From Sulfuriroseicoccus oceanibius (GTDB lineage Bacteria; Verrucomicrobiota; Verrucomicrobiia; Verrucomicrobiales; SLCJ01), in NCBI RefSeq assembly GCF_010681825.2, contig NZ_CP066776.1, positions 1,302,001-1,366,000 on the forward strand: a DNA stretch of 64,000 nucleotides, read 5' to 3'. Position 1 is the stretch's first letter; each line of letters opens with the position of its first letter. Below the pieces are notes generated by a model that worked only from the letters and a program-made list of their open reading frames with translations, was not told the origin of the DNA and searched no databases. The position numbers and the translations under genes are program-made. This document shows, in pieces, positions 46,284 to 54,677 of this stretch.

Positions 46284-46802
46284 TTATTCCACGGACTTTC
46301 GCACGCGCTTGGCTGCGGCCTTCTCCTGCTTCGTCATCTTCTTGAAGTACACTCTGCGTTCGTTGGCGTTGTAGGCCGCGAACAAATAGTGCGACTTGAA
46401 CGGAGTGGCAGTCACGTCCAGTAGCGCGAAGGGAAGCGCGATCACCTCGCCGGTGCCGAGCGTCACCGCGTTCAACGTGGCGGCTCCACCGGCCGTTTGA
46501 GGGGCGGATGCTTTGCCGCGGAAGACAAATACATCGTAGTGATGGAACCAAGGGCGGTTTGAGAGGTCGCCGCTCAAGCTGCTGTAGCTGGTAGGCGCGT
46601 CTTGATCGATTGCCTGCTTGAGTGGTGTGTTTTTGTTCCAGCGACCAGAGAGCACGGGATCTCCGTAGCGGGCCATTGCGGTTGCTCTGTCCTTTGGTTC
46701 TTCGAACGAGTCGCCTGCGTTGTAAACCCACGCGCTGACGCAGCTGCTGAGTGAGGTTGCGAGCGCGCAGCAGGCAATGAGAGTCGGGACGCGGGCGGGC
46801 AT
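46284..46802 (-). CDS. Hypothetical lipoprotein
   Basis: 172 residues with a lipoprotein signal peptide ending in the lipobox L-S-S-C at about residues 18-21. The mature protein has no domain I recognise; it carries an aromatic segment W-F-H-H-Y-D-V-F-V-F and a very basic C-terminus. It starts 13 bp after the C39-like peptidase gene and precedes the UGA-containing gene by 137 bp on the same strand, so the three may form one transcription unit. Confidence 0.75.
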   Translation of the reverse strand: MPARVPTLIACCALATSLSSCVSAWVYNAGDSFEEPKDRATAMARYGDPVLSGRWNKNTPLKQAIDQDAPTSYSSLSGDLSNRPWFHHYDVFVFRGKASAPQTAGGAATLNAVTLGTGEVIALPFALLDVTATPFKSHYLFAAYNANERRVYFKKMTKQEKAAAKRVRKSVE

Positions 46803-46815
46803 GTCTGCGCGGGTA

Positions 46816-47445
46816 TTAGTCCTGAATGACGTAGCGAACCGAATGGATCAGATCAGCCTTGTCCGAAAGTTTGGAGATCTTGAGTTCCGCATCCAGTGGG
46901 TCTTTGACCAAGTACTCCTTGCCGGATTTCCCTACGATGGGCACCCAATGTGGGTAGCCGCTGGGCATGGTGTAGCGGACAACCGGGACTTTGCCATTTT
47001 GCAGGGCGGAGTCGAGTTCGGCGTGGGTGAGTCCGCGGGGAACTGTGACTTGGATTTTGCCGTTGGTGACTTTGCCCACGGCGCTCCAGATGAGCCAGCC
47101 TCGCTCGGTGAACCCGTTGTTCTCAATCAGCGATGCGTTGAGTTGTTGCGGTGTGATGGGGTAGCCCAATTGCTCGGCAGCCATCGCGACGGCGCAGATG
47201 GTGCAGCCGACCGAAGCCATGGGTTCGCCACTGCCGCCGATTTTGTCCGCGCCCCATTGCGGGTCATTTTGAAGGTAGTATGCGCCATCGGTCGCTGCCG
47301 GGAGGTCGAGCGAGATCCCTCCCGACGAGCTGATCGATCCGGTTGGAGTAGCCGGGCGGGTTTGGATCCAAATAGCAACGGCCGCGAGCGAGGTGAGGCC
47401 GATGGCTGATGCGATGGCTAGTTTTTTTCTGAGTGAGCGAGACAT
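46816..47445 (-). CDS. Membrane-anchored C39-like cysteine peptidase
   Basis: 209 residues from the ATG at 47445. An N-terminal signal anchor (K-K-L-A-I-A-S-A-I-G-L-T-S-L-A-A-V-A-I-W) is followed by a papain-like C39-type domain: D-P-Q-W-G then S-V-G-C-T-I-C-A-V-A-M with the catalytic Cys, H-W-V-P-I-V-G with the His and V-K-D-P-L with the third residue. It probably acts on envelope peptides; no bacteriocin exporter is adjacent. The small lipoprotein gene follows 13 bp downstream. Confidence 0.82.
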   Translation of the reverse strand: MSRSLRKKLAIASAIGLTSLAAVAIWIQTRPATPTGSISSSGGISLDLPAATDGAYYLQNDPQWGADKIGGSGEPMASVGCTICAVAMAAEQLGYPITPQQLNASLIENNGFTERGWLIWSAVGKVTNGKIQVTVPRGLTHAELDSALQNGKVPVVRYTMPSGYPHWVPIVGKSGKEYLVKDPLDAELKISKLSDKADLIHSVRYVIQD

Positions 47446-47527
47446 GAGAGGGTTAGTGGAAGGTAGGTTGTTATGGCTCGTTGCTCTCGGGGTTGCCAAC
47501 CAAATCTGTCTTCGCTAGCGTCCGGCC

Positions 47528-48121
47528 GTGAAGATTTTCAAGATACTGCTCCCGGTTTGGATGGTCCTGTTTTTGGCATCGTGCCAGGTGATGAGGCATG
47601 CGCCGATGGAGGAGGAATCCTACGGTCGGCGGGTTCACGAACTATCGCGTGCCTTGATGGCGATGCCCAGTGTGGATGCGCGTGCCGCTACAGAGGCCGA
47701 CCAACTGGCGCGGGTAGCGGTTAGCGAGGGGGAGGCGTTCGCTCAGAAGTTCGGGGTGGTGCGGCCGGCGTGGTTGAACAACTGCCTGGTGAATATCAAG
47801 CTGCGCGAACGCGGGCTTTGCTGGCAGTACATGTATCATCTCTATTGGGCGATCGAACGCGAACAGCCCGAGTACTTCACCCTGCGCTGTGCGGTGCGCG
47901 ATCAGGGACGTTTGTTTCACGAGCACCATGCGGTGGCGCTTTCCGCCAAAGGCGAGTCCTTTGCCAACAGCCTGATTCTGGACCCGTGGCAGGATTGCGG
48001 GCGGTTGATCTGGTTCCGGCCGTCCGGTGAGCGCGGCGAGTGGAAGGACAACCCCTACGAAGCACGGCGTGCGCAGAGGATCCGGCAGAACGCCAACGCT
48101 GAGGGCGGCGCTGATGAGTGA
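47528..48121 (+). CDS. Hypothetical lipoprotein
   Basis: 197 residues from a GTG at 47528. The signal peptide carries the lipobox F-L-A-S-C near residue 19. The mature part has several Cys, Trp and His residues (N-N-C-L-V-N-I-K-L-R-E-R-G-L-C-W-Q-Y and L-F-H-E-H-H-A-V-A-L) and an E-H-H-A-V motif reminiscent of papain-like folds, but no family can be assigned. It is transcribed divergently from the C39-like peptidase gene, 82 bp away. Confidence 0.75.
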   Translation: MKIFKILLPVWMVLFLASCQVMRHAPMEEESYGRRVHELSRALMAMPSVDARAATEADQLARVAVSEGEAFAQKFGVVRPAWLNNCLVNIKLRERGLCWQYMYHLYWAIEREQPEYFTLRCAVRDQGRLFHEHHAVALSAKGESFANSLILDPWQDCGRLIWFRPSGERGEWKDNPYEARRAQRIRQNANAEGGADE

Positions 48122-48151
48122 TTTGGGCAGGCGTTGGTGTACAGAACCAAA

Positions 48152-48182
48152 AAACGCCCGGCGACTGGGTCACCGGGCGTTT
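48152..48182 (-). terminator. Terminator of rph
   Basis: A 10-bp stem (48152-48161 with 48173-48182) followed on the minus strand by a T-rich run, 20 bp past the rph stop. It may also stop the convergent lipoprotein gene. Confidence 0.85.
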
Positions 48183-48202
48183 GAGAATGAGTGGGCGCTT
48201 TC

Positions 48203-49006
48203 TTAGTTCTTGCCGAAATGTTTGGCGAGATCGTCGAGGGCGTCGGGATCGGTTGGTTGGCGGGCGGCGGCGATGGCGTCGCGCTGAAGTTGGGTGATGG
48301 TCTTCACTCCGTGCTTGCCGAGCTCGAGCATATCGGTGAGCTGGGTGCCGGAGAAGGTGGCTTCCTCGCCGCTGCCTTGAAGTTCAACAAACTCGAGGTC
48401 CTCGGTCATGACGACGTTGAAGTCGACGGATGCGTCGCGGTCCTCGACGTACATCAAGTCGAGCAGCGGCGTGTCTTTAACCACACCGCATGAAACGGCC
48501 GAGACCAGCTTGGTCATCGGGTTTTTCTTGAGTTTGCCTTCGGCCATGAGTTTCTCGATGGCGATTGCGGCGGCGACGCAGGCACCCGTGATCGATGCGG
48601 TACGGGTGCCGCCGTCGGCCTGGAGGACGTCGCAGTCGATCCAGAGCGTGCGTGGGCCGAGGGCTTTCAGGTCGACTACGGCACGCAGGGCACGGCCGAT
48701 GAGACGTTGGATTTCGATCGAGCGTCCGTCTTGTTTGCCGCGTGAGATGTCGCGGTCTTTGCGGTCGAGGGTCGAGTAGGGGAGCATCGAGTACTCGGCG
48801 GTGAGCCAGCCGCCTGGGACGCCTTGGTATTTCATCCATCCCGGGACGCGCTCCTGGATGTTGGCGGCGCAGATGACGCGCGTGTTGCCGAACGAGGTCA
48901 GCACCGAGCCGAGCGCGTGTGGGGCAAAGCCCTGCTGGAAGGTGATCGGGCGCAGCTGGTCGGGCGTGCGGTTGTCTTCGCGTTGGTATGGTGTGGCGTC
49001 GTTCAT
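48203..49006 (-). CDS. rph: Ribonuclease PH
   Basis: 267 residues with the RNase PH fold. Conserved elements: G-S-V-L-T-S-F-G-N-T-R-V-I-C near the start, R-G-K-Q-D-G-R-S-I-E-I-Q-R-L-I-G-R-A-L-R (phosphate site), C-D-V-L-Q-A-D-G-G-T-R-T-A-S-I-T-G and S-C-G-V-V. It trims the 3' ends of tRNA precursors using phosphate. It is slightly longer at both ends than the 240-residue average. It runs divergent from thrB. Confidence 0.96.
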   Translation of the reverse strand: MNDATPYQREDNRTPDQLRPITFQQGFAPHALGSVLTSFGNTRVICAANIQERVPGWMKYQGVPGGWLTAEYSMLPYSTLDRKDRDISRGKQDGRSIEIQRLIGRALRAVVDLKALGPRTLWIDCDVLQADGGTRTASITGACVAAAIAIEKLMAEGKLKKNPMTKLVSAVSCGVVKDTPLLDLMYVEDRDASVDFNVVMTEDLEFVELQGSGEEATFSGTQLTDMLELGKHGVKTITQLQRDAIAAARQPTDPDALDDLAKHFGKN

Positions 49007-49145
49007 TTCCTCGATAGGTAGAGGACGGGGGGCTGGCGGTCAAGGGGGATGGGACTTGCCGGGTCGGCACCGCCTGTTCAAGTTTGCGTTGTTCTCGCTG
49101 CAATGCATTGTAGGATCTGTATTATAACTATTCCCCTTACTCGTT

Positions 49146-50024
49146 ATGCCTCTGCAAAAAGCTGTTGTTCAAGTGCCCGCCAGTACCAGTAACCTCGGGC
49201 CCGGATATGATTGTCTCGGCTTGGCGTTGCAGATTTATAACCGGGTGACGGTGAACCGGGAGAAGGGCGAGGGTGCGGAAATGGTCCACCCGGCCCACCC
49301 CATGGTGGAGGAGGCGACCGACGCCTACTTCAAGCGCGCACGAGGGGGGGCATTTGCCTACTCGTGGTCGATTGAGGGGGATGTCCCGATGTCGCGTGGG
49401 CTTGGTAGCTCGGTGACATTGCGGTTGGGGATTCTGACCGGCTTGAATGCGCTCAATGGATCGCCGCTCGATCAGCAGGCGTTGTTTGAGATTTGTGCGG
49501 AGTTGGAGGGGCACCCGGACAACGCGGGACCGGCGACGTTCGGTGGGTTTGTGGTAGCGGACGAAAAGTTTGATTACTACCGGTTCGACGTTGAGCCGGA
49601 GTTGCAGTTTGTGTTGCTGATTCCGGATTACGAAGTGCTGACCGACGAGGCACGTAAGTTGATGCCCAAGGTGATCACGCATAAGGATGCGGTGACCAAC
49701 ACAGGCAATGCCTGCAAGATCACAGCGGCGATCGCGACCAAGCAGTACCATCAATTGCGCGGTAACTTTGATGATTACCTGCACCAGCCCTATCGCGAGC
49801 ATTTGGTGCCGGGCTTGCGCGAGATCATAGATTCCGGCAAGGCCGTCGGGGCGGTAGGAGGTTTCCTCTCGGGGTCTGGCTCGACCGTGGCATGTCTCAC
49901 CGTGCGCGGCGACGGCGAGAAGATTGGTCAGGCGATGCGGCTGGCCCACCCGAGCGTGCGCGACGCCGAGGTGCGCGTGGTTTCGGCGGACAACGATGGC
50001 GCGCGCGTGCTCTACACAGAGTAG
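49146..50024 (+). CDS. thrB: Homoserine kinase (GHMP family)
   Basis: 292 residues. The GHMP N-terminal motif is V-P-A-S-T-S-N-L-G-P-G-Y-D-C-L-G; the ATP-binding motif is P-M-S-R-G-L-G-S-S-V-T; the C-terminal glycine-rich motif is L-S-G-S-G-S-T-V. It phosphorylates homoserine in threonine synthesis. No thrA or thrC is adjacent; lpxK follows on the same strand after 72 bp. Confidence 0.92.
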   Translation: MPLQKAVVQVPASTSNLGPGYDCLGLALQIYNRVTVNREKGEGAEMVHPAHPMVEEATDAYFKRARGGAFAYSWSIEGDVPMSRGLGSSVTLRLGILTGLNALNGSPLDQQALFEICAELEGHPDNAGPATFGGFVVADEKFDYYRFDVEPELQFVLLIPDYEVLTDEARKLMPKVITHKDAVTNTGNACKITAAIATKQYHQLRGNFDDYLHQPYREHLVPGLREIIDSGKAVGAVGGFLSGSGSTVACLTVRGDGEKIGQAMRLAHPSVRDAEVRVVSADNDGARVLYTE

Positions 50025-50096
50025 CAATGACCAATAGGCGGTGAGCCAGCCTTGCCAATTCGCTGCATCGCACTGACAGTAGCGACCACCCACCGC

Positions 50097-51308
50097 ATGA
50101 AGGAAAGTCTGGAACAACTCGAACAGTACGGGATCGAAGTGATCCTCGGGCGCGACAAGCGCTTGAAAGCCAGGATTCTTCGTGTCGTGCTGCACGGGTT
50201 GTCGTTCATTTACCGCGGACTGGTGTGGCTGCGGCTCAAGCTCTATCGCGAGCGCGTGCTGCACGAAGCCAACCTCGGATGCATGGTCATCAGTATCGGC
50301 AATCTGAGCGTGGGCGGAACCGGCAAGACACCGGTGGTGGAGAGTTTTGCCCGTGCGCTTAAGGATGCCGGGCGCAATGTGGTGGTGTTGAGTCGTGGTT
50401 ATAAAAGCCGGGGTGGGAAGACGAAGAAGAAGCGCCGTCGTGTCGACCCTGAAGACGCCATCCCTTTCGCCGACGATCCGCCACCGCGTATTGTGTCGGA
50501 CGGTAAGAATGTGTTGCTCAGCTCGCTTGAGTCGGGCGATGAGCCGTTCATGCTGGCAAAGAACCTACGCGACATTCCCGTGGTAGTGGACAAGAACCGG
50601 ATCAAAGGCGGCGTCCATGCGATCCGTGACTTTGCCGCTGATACCTTGATTCTCGACGACGGTTTGCAGTACCTGAAGCTGGCGCACCGGATTGATATTG
50701 TGTTGGTCGATCGCAATGCGCCGTTTGGTAACGAGTATATGTTGCCGCGAGGGACGCTGCGTGAGCCGCCGTGCAATATTGCGCGCGCCAGTTATGTGCT
50801 GATCACCAAGTGCACCGGCACGCCGGGTGAGAACGACGAGTTGATCAAGCGCATCCGCAAGTACAACCCGGATGTCGAGATCATCGAGTGCACCCACCGT
50901 CCGCAGTATCTCTACAACGTGGTGACTGGTGAAACCGAGCCTCTCGAACTGCTGAAGGACAAATACGTCGCGGCGATGAGTGGGATCGCGGTGCCGGAGT
51001 CGTTCGAGAATGGCTTGCGCCGCCTTGGAGCAAACATTGGAACGGTTGCTCGTTTTGCCGACCACCATTGGTTCGACGAACGCGAGATCCAGGATTTCAT
51101 CGACGTCGCGATCGACTGCGACATGGACATGCTGCTGACGACCGAGAAGGACGCGGTGCGTTTCCCAAAATTGGAGCGGACGGACATTCCGATCTACTAC
51201 CTGCGGATTGAGATCGACATTTTGTCCGGTGAGGAAACGTGGGAGGAATGCGTGCGGCGGATTTGCAGTCCAAAGCCCGCCAAGCCGGTGATGCGTGAGT
51301 TTGCGTAG
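50097..51308 (+). CDS. lpxK: Tetraacyldisaccharide 4'-kinase
   Basis: 403 residues from the ATG at 50097 (a TTG at 50052 is a weaker alternative). The N-terminal membrane-associated helix (L-S-F-I-Y-R-G-L-V-W-L-R) is followed by the P-loop S-V-G-G-T-G-K-T-P, and the LpxK signatures V-L-S-R-G-Y and L-I-L-D-D-G-L-Q are present. It adds the 4'-phosphate of lipid A. The protein is longer than E. coli LpxK (328 residues) owing to a Lys/Arg-rich insert after the S-R-G-Y motif. Confidence 0.92.
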   Translation: MKESLEQLEQYGIEVILGRDKRLKARILRVVLHGLSFIYRGLVWLRLKLYRERVLHEANLGCMVISIGNLSVGGTGKTPVVESFARALKDAGRNVVVLSRGYKSRGGKTKKKRRRVDPEDAIPFADDPPPRIVSDGKNVLLSSLESGDEPFMLAKNLRDIPVVVDKNRIKGGVHAIRDFAADTLILDDGLQYLKLAHRIDIVLVDRNAPFGNEYMLPRGTLREPPCNIARASYVLITKCTGTPGENDELIKRIRKYNPDVEIIECTHRPQYLYNVVTGETEPLELLKDKYVAAMSGIAVPESFENGLRRLGANIGTVARFADHHWFDEREIQDFIDVAIDCDMDMLLTTEKDAVRFPKLERTDIPIYYLRIEIDILSGEETWEECVRRICSPKPAKPVMREFA

Positions 51309-51767
51309 GGGCTGAGCTTCCGGAGTGAGGTGAATCGGCGTGGAATGAGCGGCCATCGGGAGGGTGCTTGTGTGATTGCATCGGCGGGGTGGCCAAGCTG
51401 GAGCTTGGCGTTCCAGTGGGACAAGAGCAGCCTCGGGGGCGGGGGCGACCTTTTGGAGTGCGGTGAGCATCACCGCTTTTGATTCCAGGCTGAGCCGGTG
51501 GTGGTGAGCGATGGTATTTGGTATGAGCCCCCCGCATCACTGGAATCTCTCTGAAGGCGAATCTCACGCGTTGTTGGGGGGATCGAGTCTCCAGTGATTG
51601 CCACCCCAGATGGGATGCGCCATGAGCAAGCAGGGGAGTGATAGCGGGAGATCACTCTGCGACGGGCCCTCCCTACCCGCTACTTGCTGCAGGAAAGCAA
51701 AAAATCCGCCATCAGCCGACGAACGGCCGATGGCGGATCAGGATGTGGTTGAACCTAGAGATTGGGA
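51309..51767. repeat. Intergenic block of palindromic repeats
   Basis: 459 bp without a gene. It contains a perfect 8-bp inverted repeat GCCAAGCT-GG-AGCTTGGC (51392-51409), a short copy (51453-51498) of the repeat found twice near 62-63 kb, a 9-bp inverted pair (51536-51544 with 51590-51598) and the YceI terminator at its right end. Open frames crossing it look like artefacts. It resembles clusters of REP-like elements. Confidence 0.6.
51704..51738 (-). terminator. Terminator of the YceI-like gene
   Basis: A 14-position stem with one mismatch (51704-51717 with 51725-51738), followed on the minus strand by a T run. Confidence 0.88.
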
Positions 51768-52403
51768 TTAAGCCTCAGGAGTAGCGATCAGGTTCAGGCG
51801 GATGATGACTTCGTCGCGGATGAGGTCGTCCTTCATGCCTGGGTAGGTCACACCGAAGTCGCTGCGGTTGATGTCGAACTCGGAGGAGATGGTGATCTTG
51901 TCTTCCGACTGATCGACGGTAGCAGGGAAGGTGATGTTCTTGGTCACACCGTGGAAGGTGAAGTTGCCCGCCACTTTGTAGGTGCCGTCGTCCTGTTTGG
52001 TGACGCCGGTGACATCAAAGGTCGAGGTAGGGAACTGCTCGACATCGAAGAAGTCGGCCGACTTGAGGTGACCGGTGAGTTTCTCCGCGTCGCTCCAGGT
52101 CGAGGTCATGTCGATGCTCACCGAGTGGTCGTTTCCAACCGGCTGGCCGTCTGCGATGGTGAAGTGACCGGTGAATGTCTTGAACCCGCCGTCGTGCTTG
52201 CCGGTGACTTTCGATCCGGTGAACTCAATGGTCGACTCCGGTGCGAAGACATAACGCACGCCCTCGGCGGAGGTGGTGGTTTGCTTTTCCACGGCGTCTT
52301 TCACTTCGGCGTCGGCGGTGGAGTCGGCTGGGTTGCCGCACGAGCTGATGGCTGCTGCGGTGGCGATGGCGGCTACGGATGTGATGATGGTCTTGGTTTT
52401 CAT
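51768..52403 (-). CDS. YceI-family lipoprotein
   Basis: 211 residues with a lipoprotein signal peptide (lipobox I-S-S-C near residue 22). A YceI lipocalin-like beta-barrel follows: S-T-I-E-F-T-G-S-K-V at the start, L-K-S-A-D-F-F-D-V-E-Q-F-P in the middle and I-N-R-S-D-F-G-V near the end. YceI proteins bind polyisoprenoid-type lipids in the periplasm. The pirin gene lies just upstream (50-bp gap) on the same strand. Confidence 0.92.
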   Translation of the reverse strand: MKTKTIITSVAAIATAAAISSCGNPADSTADAEVKDAVEKQTTTSAEGVRYVFAPESTIEFTGSKVTGKHDGGFKTFTGHFTIADGQPVGNDHSVSIDMTSTWSDAEKLTGHLKSADFFDVEQFPTSTFDVTGVTKQDDGTYKVAGNFTFHGVTKNITFPATVDQSEDKITISSEFDINRSDFGVTYPGMKDDLIRDEVIIRLNLIATPEA

Positions 52404-52452
52404 AATATTGGGTGGGTTGGTTTTTCTATTGTGGATTGGGAAATGGTGGTGG

Positions 52453-53169
52453 TTACGCCAAGTCGAATAGCAAAGCTTCGGTGCCCTCGGCTGACGAGAT
52501 GGTTAACGATCCTTCGCTCTCGCTGGATGCGGCATCTCCAGGTTTTAACGATTCCCCGTTGAGGGTGAGTTCGCCGTGGATGACTTGCAGCCAGGCTCCG
52601 CGGCCGGCGGCGAGGTCGTGACTGATGGATTCACCGGCTGCCAGTTTGACCCGGTAGACGGAGGCGTCCTGATGGATCGTGGCCGATTGGTCGCGTCCGT
52701 CTGGGGAAATGAGCAAGACCTTGCGTGGGTCGGCACCCTCGGCGGGCTGCCATTCGGTGTAGCTCGGGGTGAGTCCGCGTTCGTTGGGCTCGATCCAAAT
52801 TTGGAGCAGGTGGGCTTCTTCGGTCTGGCTTGGGTTGAACTCAGAATGGAGCACGCCGCGGCCTGCACTCATCATTTGCACTTCTCCAGGGGTGATGACT
52901 TTTTCGTTGCCCATGGAATCGGCGTGCTGGAGCTGGCCGGCTACGAGGTATGAGAAGATCTCCATGTCGCGGTGCGGGTGGCGCGGGAACCCAGCACCTG
53001 GCGCGATGCGGTCTTGGTTGATCACGCGCAGGCTGCGGAAACCCATGCGCTCCGGGTTGTAGTAATCGGCAAACGAAAAGCTGTGCCGTGCGACGAGCCA
53101 TCCGTGGTCGGCAAATCCGCGCTCTTCGCTGCGCATGATGTCGATTGGGCTTTGGGTGTTCGTTTTCAT
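52453..53169 (-). CDS. Pirin-family bicupin protein
   Basis: 238 residues from the ATG at 53169; the longer open frame upstream runs through repeated intergenic sequence. The N-terminal cupin has F-P-R-H-P-H-R-D-M-E-I-F-S-Y with metal-binding His/His/Glu and a later H-S-E-F-N. The short second cupin matches YhhW-type pirins, some of which have quercetinase activity. Function in this organism is unknown. Confidence 0.92.
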   Translation of the reverse strand: MKTNTQSPIDIMRSEERGFADHGWLVARHSFSFADYYNPERMGFRSLRVINQDRIAPGAGFPRHPHRDMEIFSYLVAGQLQHADSMGNEKVITPGEVQMMSAGRGVLHSEFNPSQTEEAHLLQIWIEPNERGLTPSYTEWQPAEGADPRKVLLISPDGRDQSATIHQDASVYRVKLAAGESISHDLAAGRGAWLQVIHGELTLNGESLKPGDAASSESEGSLTISSAEGTEALLFDLA

Positions 53170-53549
53170 GAGGCAGATCATGCCGGAGTCTGCCCGTTTT
53201 GTGAAATGCCCGGTGGTTGGTCTCAGCATGCCCTCAACGCATACATGTCCGGAACCCGGACGGGTGGATACGCGTATCGGAGGCAAGAGGTGGGCTGTTG
53301 GTGAATGGCCGCGTCGGAGTCGGGTGGCTGTGCGGCGGATTGTCTGTGTCTGGAACCCGGACGGGTGGATACGCGGAGGGAATCGAGATGTGGGCGGTTG
53401 GTGGATGGCTGCGTTGCGCTTGGGCGTTGAGGCAGAACGGCAGCTCCCCTAGGGGGAATGGATGATTTATGGGTTGTGGCGGGGGATTTTGCCGAAATGC
53501 GTGTGGGTGGTGGTTTGGGCGACGTCGATGGGTAGTTTTGCCCCCGTCT
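53170..53549. repeat. Intergenic region with a roughly 100-bp tandem duplication
   Basis: 380 bp without a supported gene. The 24-bp unit GGAACCCGGACGGGTGGATACGCG stands at 53251-53274 and again at 53352-53375. A second related pair (GTGGGCTGTTGGTGAATGG at 53290 and GTGGGCGGTTGGTGGATGG at 53390) follows at the same offset of about 100 bp. The core CCCGGACGGG is self-complementary. It may act as a REP-like element or a transcription barrier between pirin and the SGNH-like gene. Confidence 0.7.
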
Positions 53550-54659
53550 ATGAGTAGTCAGGCTCCAACTGCAGAATCCATCGAGCGCCGCCCGGGTGGG
53601 CTTGAGGTGATGGTTCTGTTGTGCGCGATTGTCGCGGCGATGGTGTTGAGCGTGGTGCTGCGTGTGCAAGCCGAAGAGGCGGCACAAGAGAAAGGCCTGC
53701 GGTCAGACGGAGTGGACTATTTTGATGAAGGAACTGAGCAAAGGGAAACGATGCTCAAGCGGCTGGGGCGGAGTCAGGATGTCGTGTTGATCGGCAACTC
53801 CATGCTCGGTTCGCGGATCGATCGTCATTTGTTGCGTCAGGAAGCGGCACCGCTCCGTGCGGATCTTTTGAAGGAGGGGAACACGTTCAGCCTGGTGTGG
53901 TATCTGACGCTGCGCGAGGTGTGCGCGACCTCTGAGGCCAAGCGGCCGAAAGTGGCGGTGATCTTTTTCCGCGATCGCTTTCTGACGTGGCCGGGCTTCC
54001 GCAGCAACGACAATGGGATTGCCTTTGCCGAGGGGCTGGCTGGCGGTGGTCCGTTGTCCGAGGAGGTGATGCGTCGTGTGGACGGCACGCTGGGGGATGC
54101 CAATGCGCTTGAGAGTTCGCTGGCTTATTTGAAATCACCTTCCGATGCAGCCGTGACCCGCGTTTCCGACTGGGCACTGGACGCCACGCGGTTGGCGCAT
54201 GGCAAAGAAGAGCGGCGCGAGTACATGAATGAGCGCTTTTCGCTGGGGAACCTGCGCCACGATCTGCCTGCGGACGTGGGCTCCGAATTGCTCACCGATG
54301 GCGAGGTGATGATGAACGGTTACACCACTCCGGAGAAGTTCGCCGATGCGTTGGAGGGATCGTTTCTGCCGGCGATGGTGGAAATGGCGCGCGAGGCCAA
54401 TGTCCAGCTGGTGTTCTTCCGTGTCATGCGGCGCCCGGAAAAAAATGGGATGCCGGAGCAAAGTGAGTCGCTGGATCAGTATTTGAGCGACTTGCGTGCC
54501 TATGCCGGGCAGCAGGGCGTGCTGCTGATTGACGAGAACGACACGATGCCATTCTCAGTGAGCGATTATGCCGACGGCGACCACGTCAGCGACGAGAGCC
54601 GGCCTGCGTATACGCGCTGGTTTTGGCAGACGCTCGAGTCCGTGCCGGGTGTGCTGTGA
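53550..54659 (+). CDS. Membrane-anchored SGNH-hydrolase-like protein
   Basis: 369 residues from the ATG at 53550. One transmembrane helix (about 19-37) anchors a large soluble domain. The segment V-V-L-I-G-N-S-M-L-G-S-R resembles the G-D-S motif of SGNH hydrolases with Ser as nucleophile, and D-G-D-H-V-S-D-E-S near the C-terminus resembles the D-x-x-H block. Proteins of this kind (AlgJ/DltD-like) usually work with an MBOAT acyltransferase, but none is present here. Assignment is tentative. Confidence 0.62.
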   Translation: MSSQAPTAESIERRPGGLEVMVLLCAIVAAMVLSVVLRVQAEEAAQEKGLRSDGVDYFDEGTEQRETMLKRLGRSQDVVLIGNSMLGSRIDRHLLRQEAAPLRADLLKEGNTFSLVWYLTLREVCATSEAKRPKVAVIFFRDRFLTWPGFRSNDNGIAFAEGLAGGGPLSEEVMRRVDGTLGDANALESSLAYLKSPSDAAVTRVSDWALDATRLAHGKEERREYMNERFSLGNLRHDLPADVGSELLTDGEVMMNGYTTPEKFADALEGSFLPAMVEMAREANVQLVFFRVMRRPEKNGMPEQSESLDQYLSDLRAYAGQQGVLLIDENDTMPFSVSDYADGDHVSDESRPAYTRWFWQTLESVPGVL

Positions 54660-54677
54660 CGCGCGGTTGCGCCAAGG

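Noticed and set aside
53251-53375. CRISPR-like direct repeats
   Set aside because: Only two copies, the spacer region itself is partly duplicated, and no cas genes are present.
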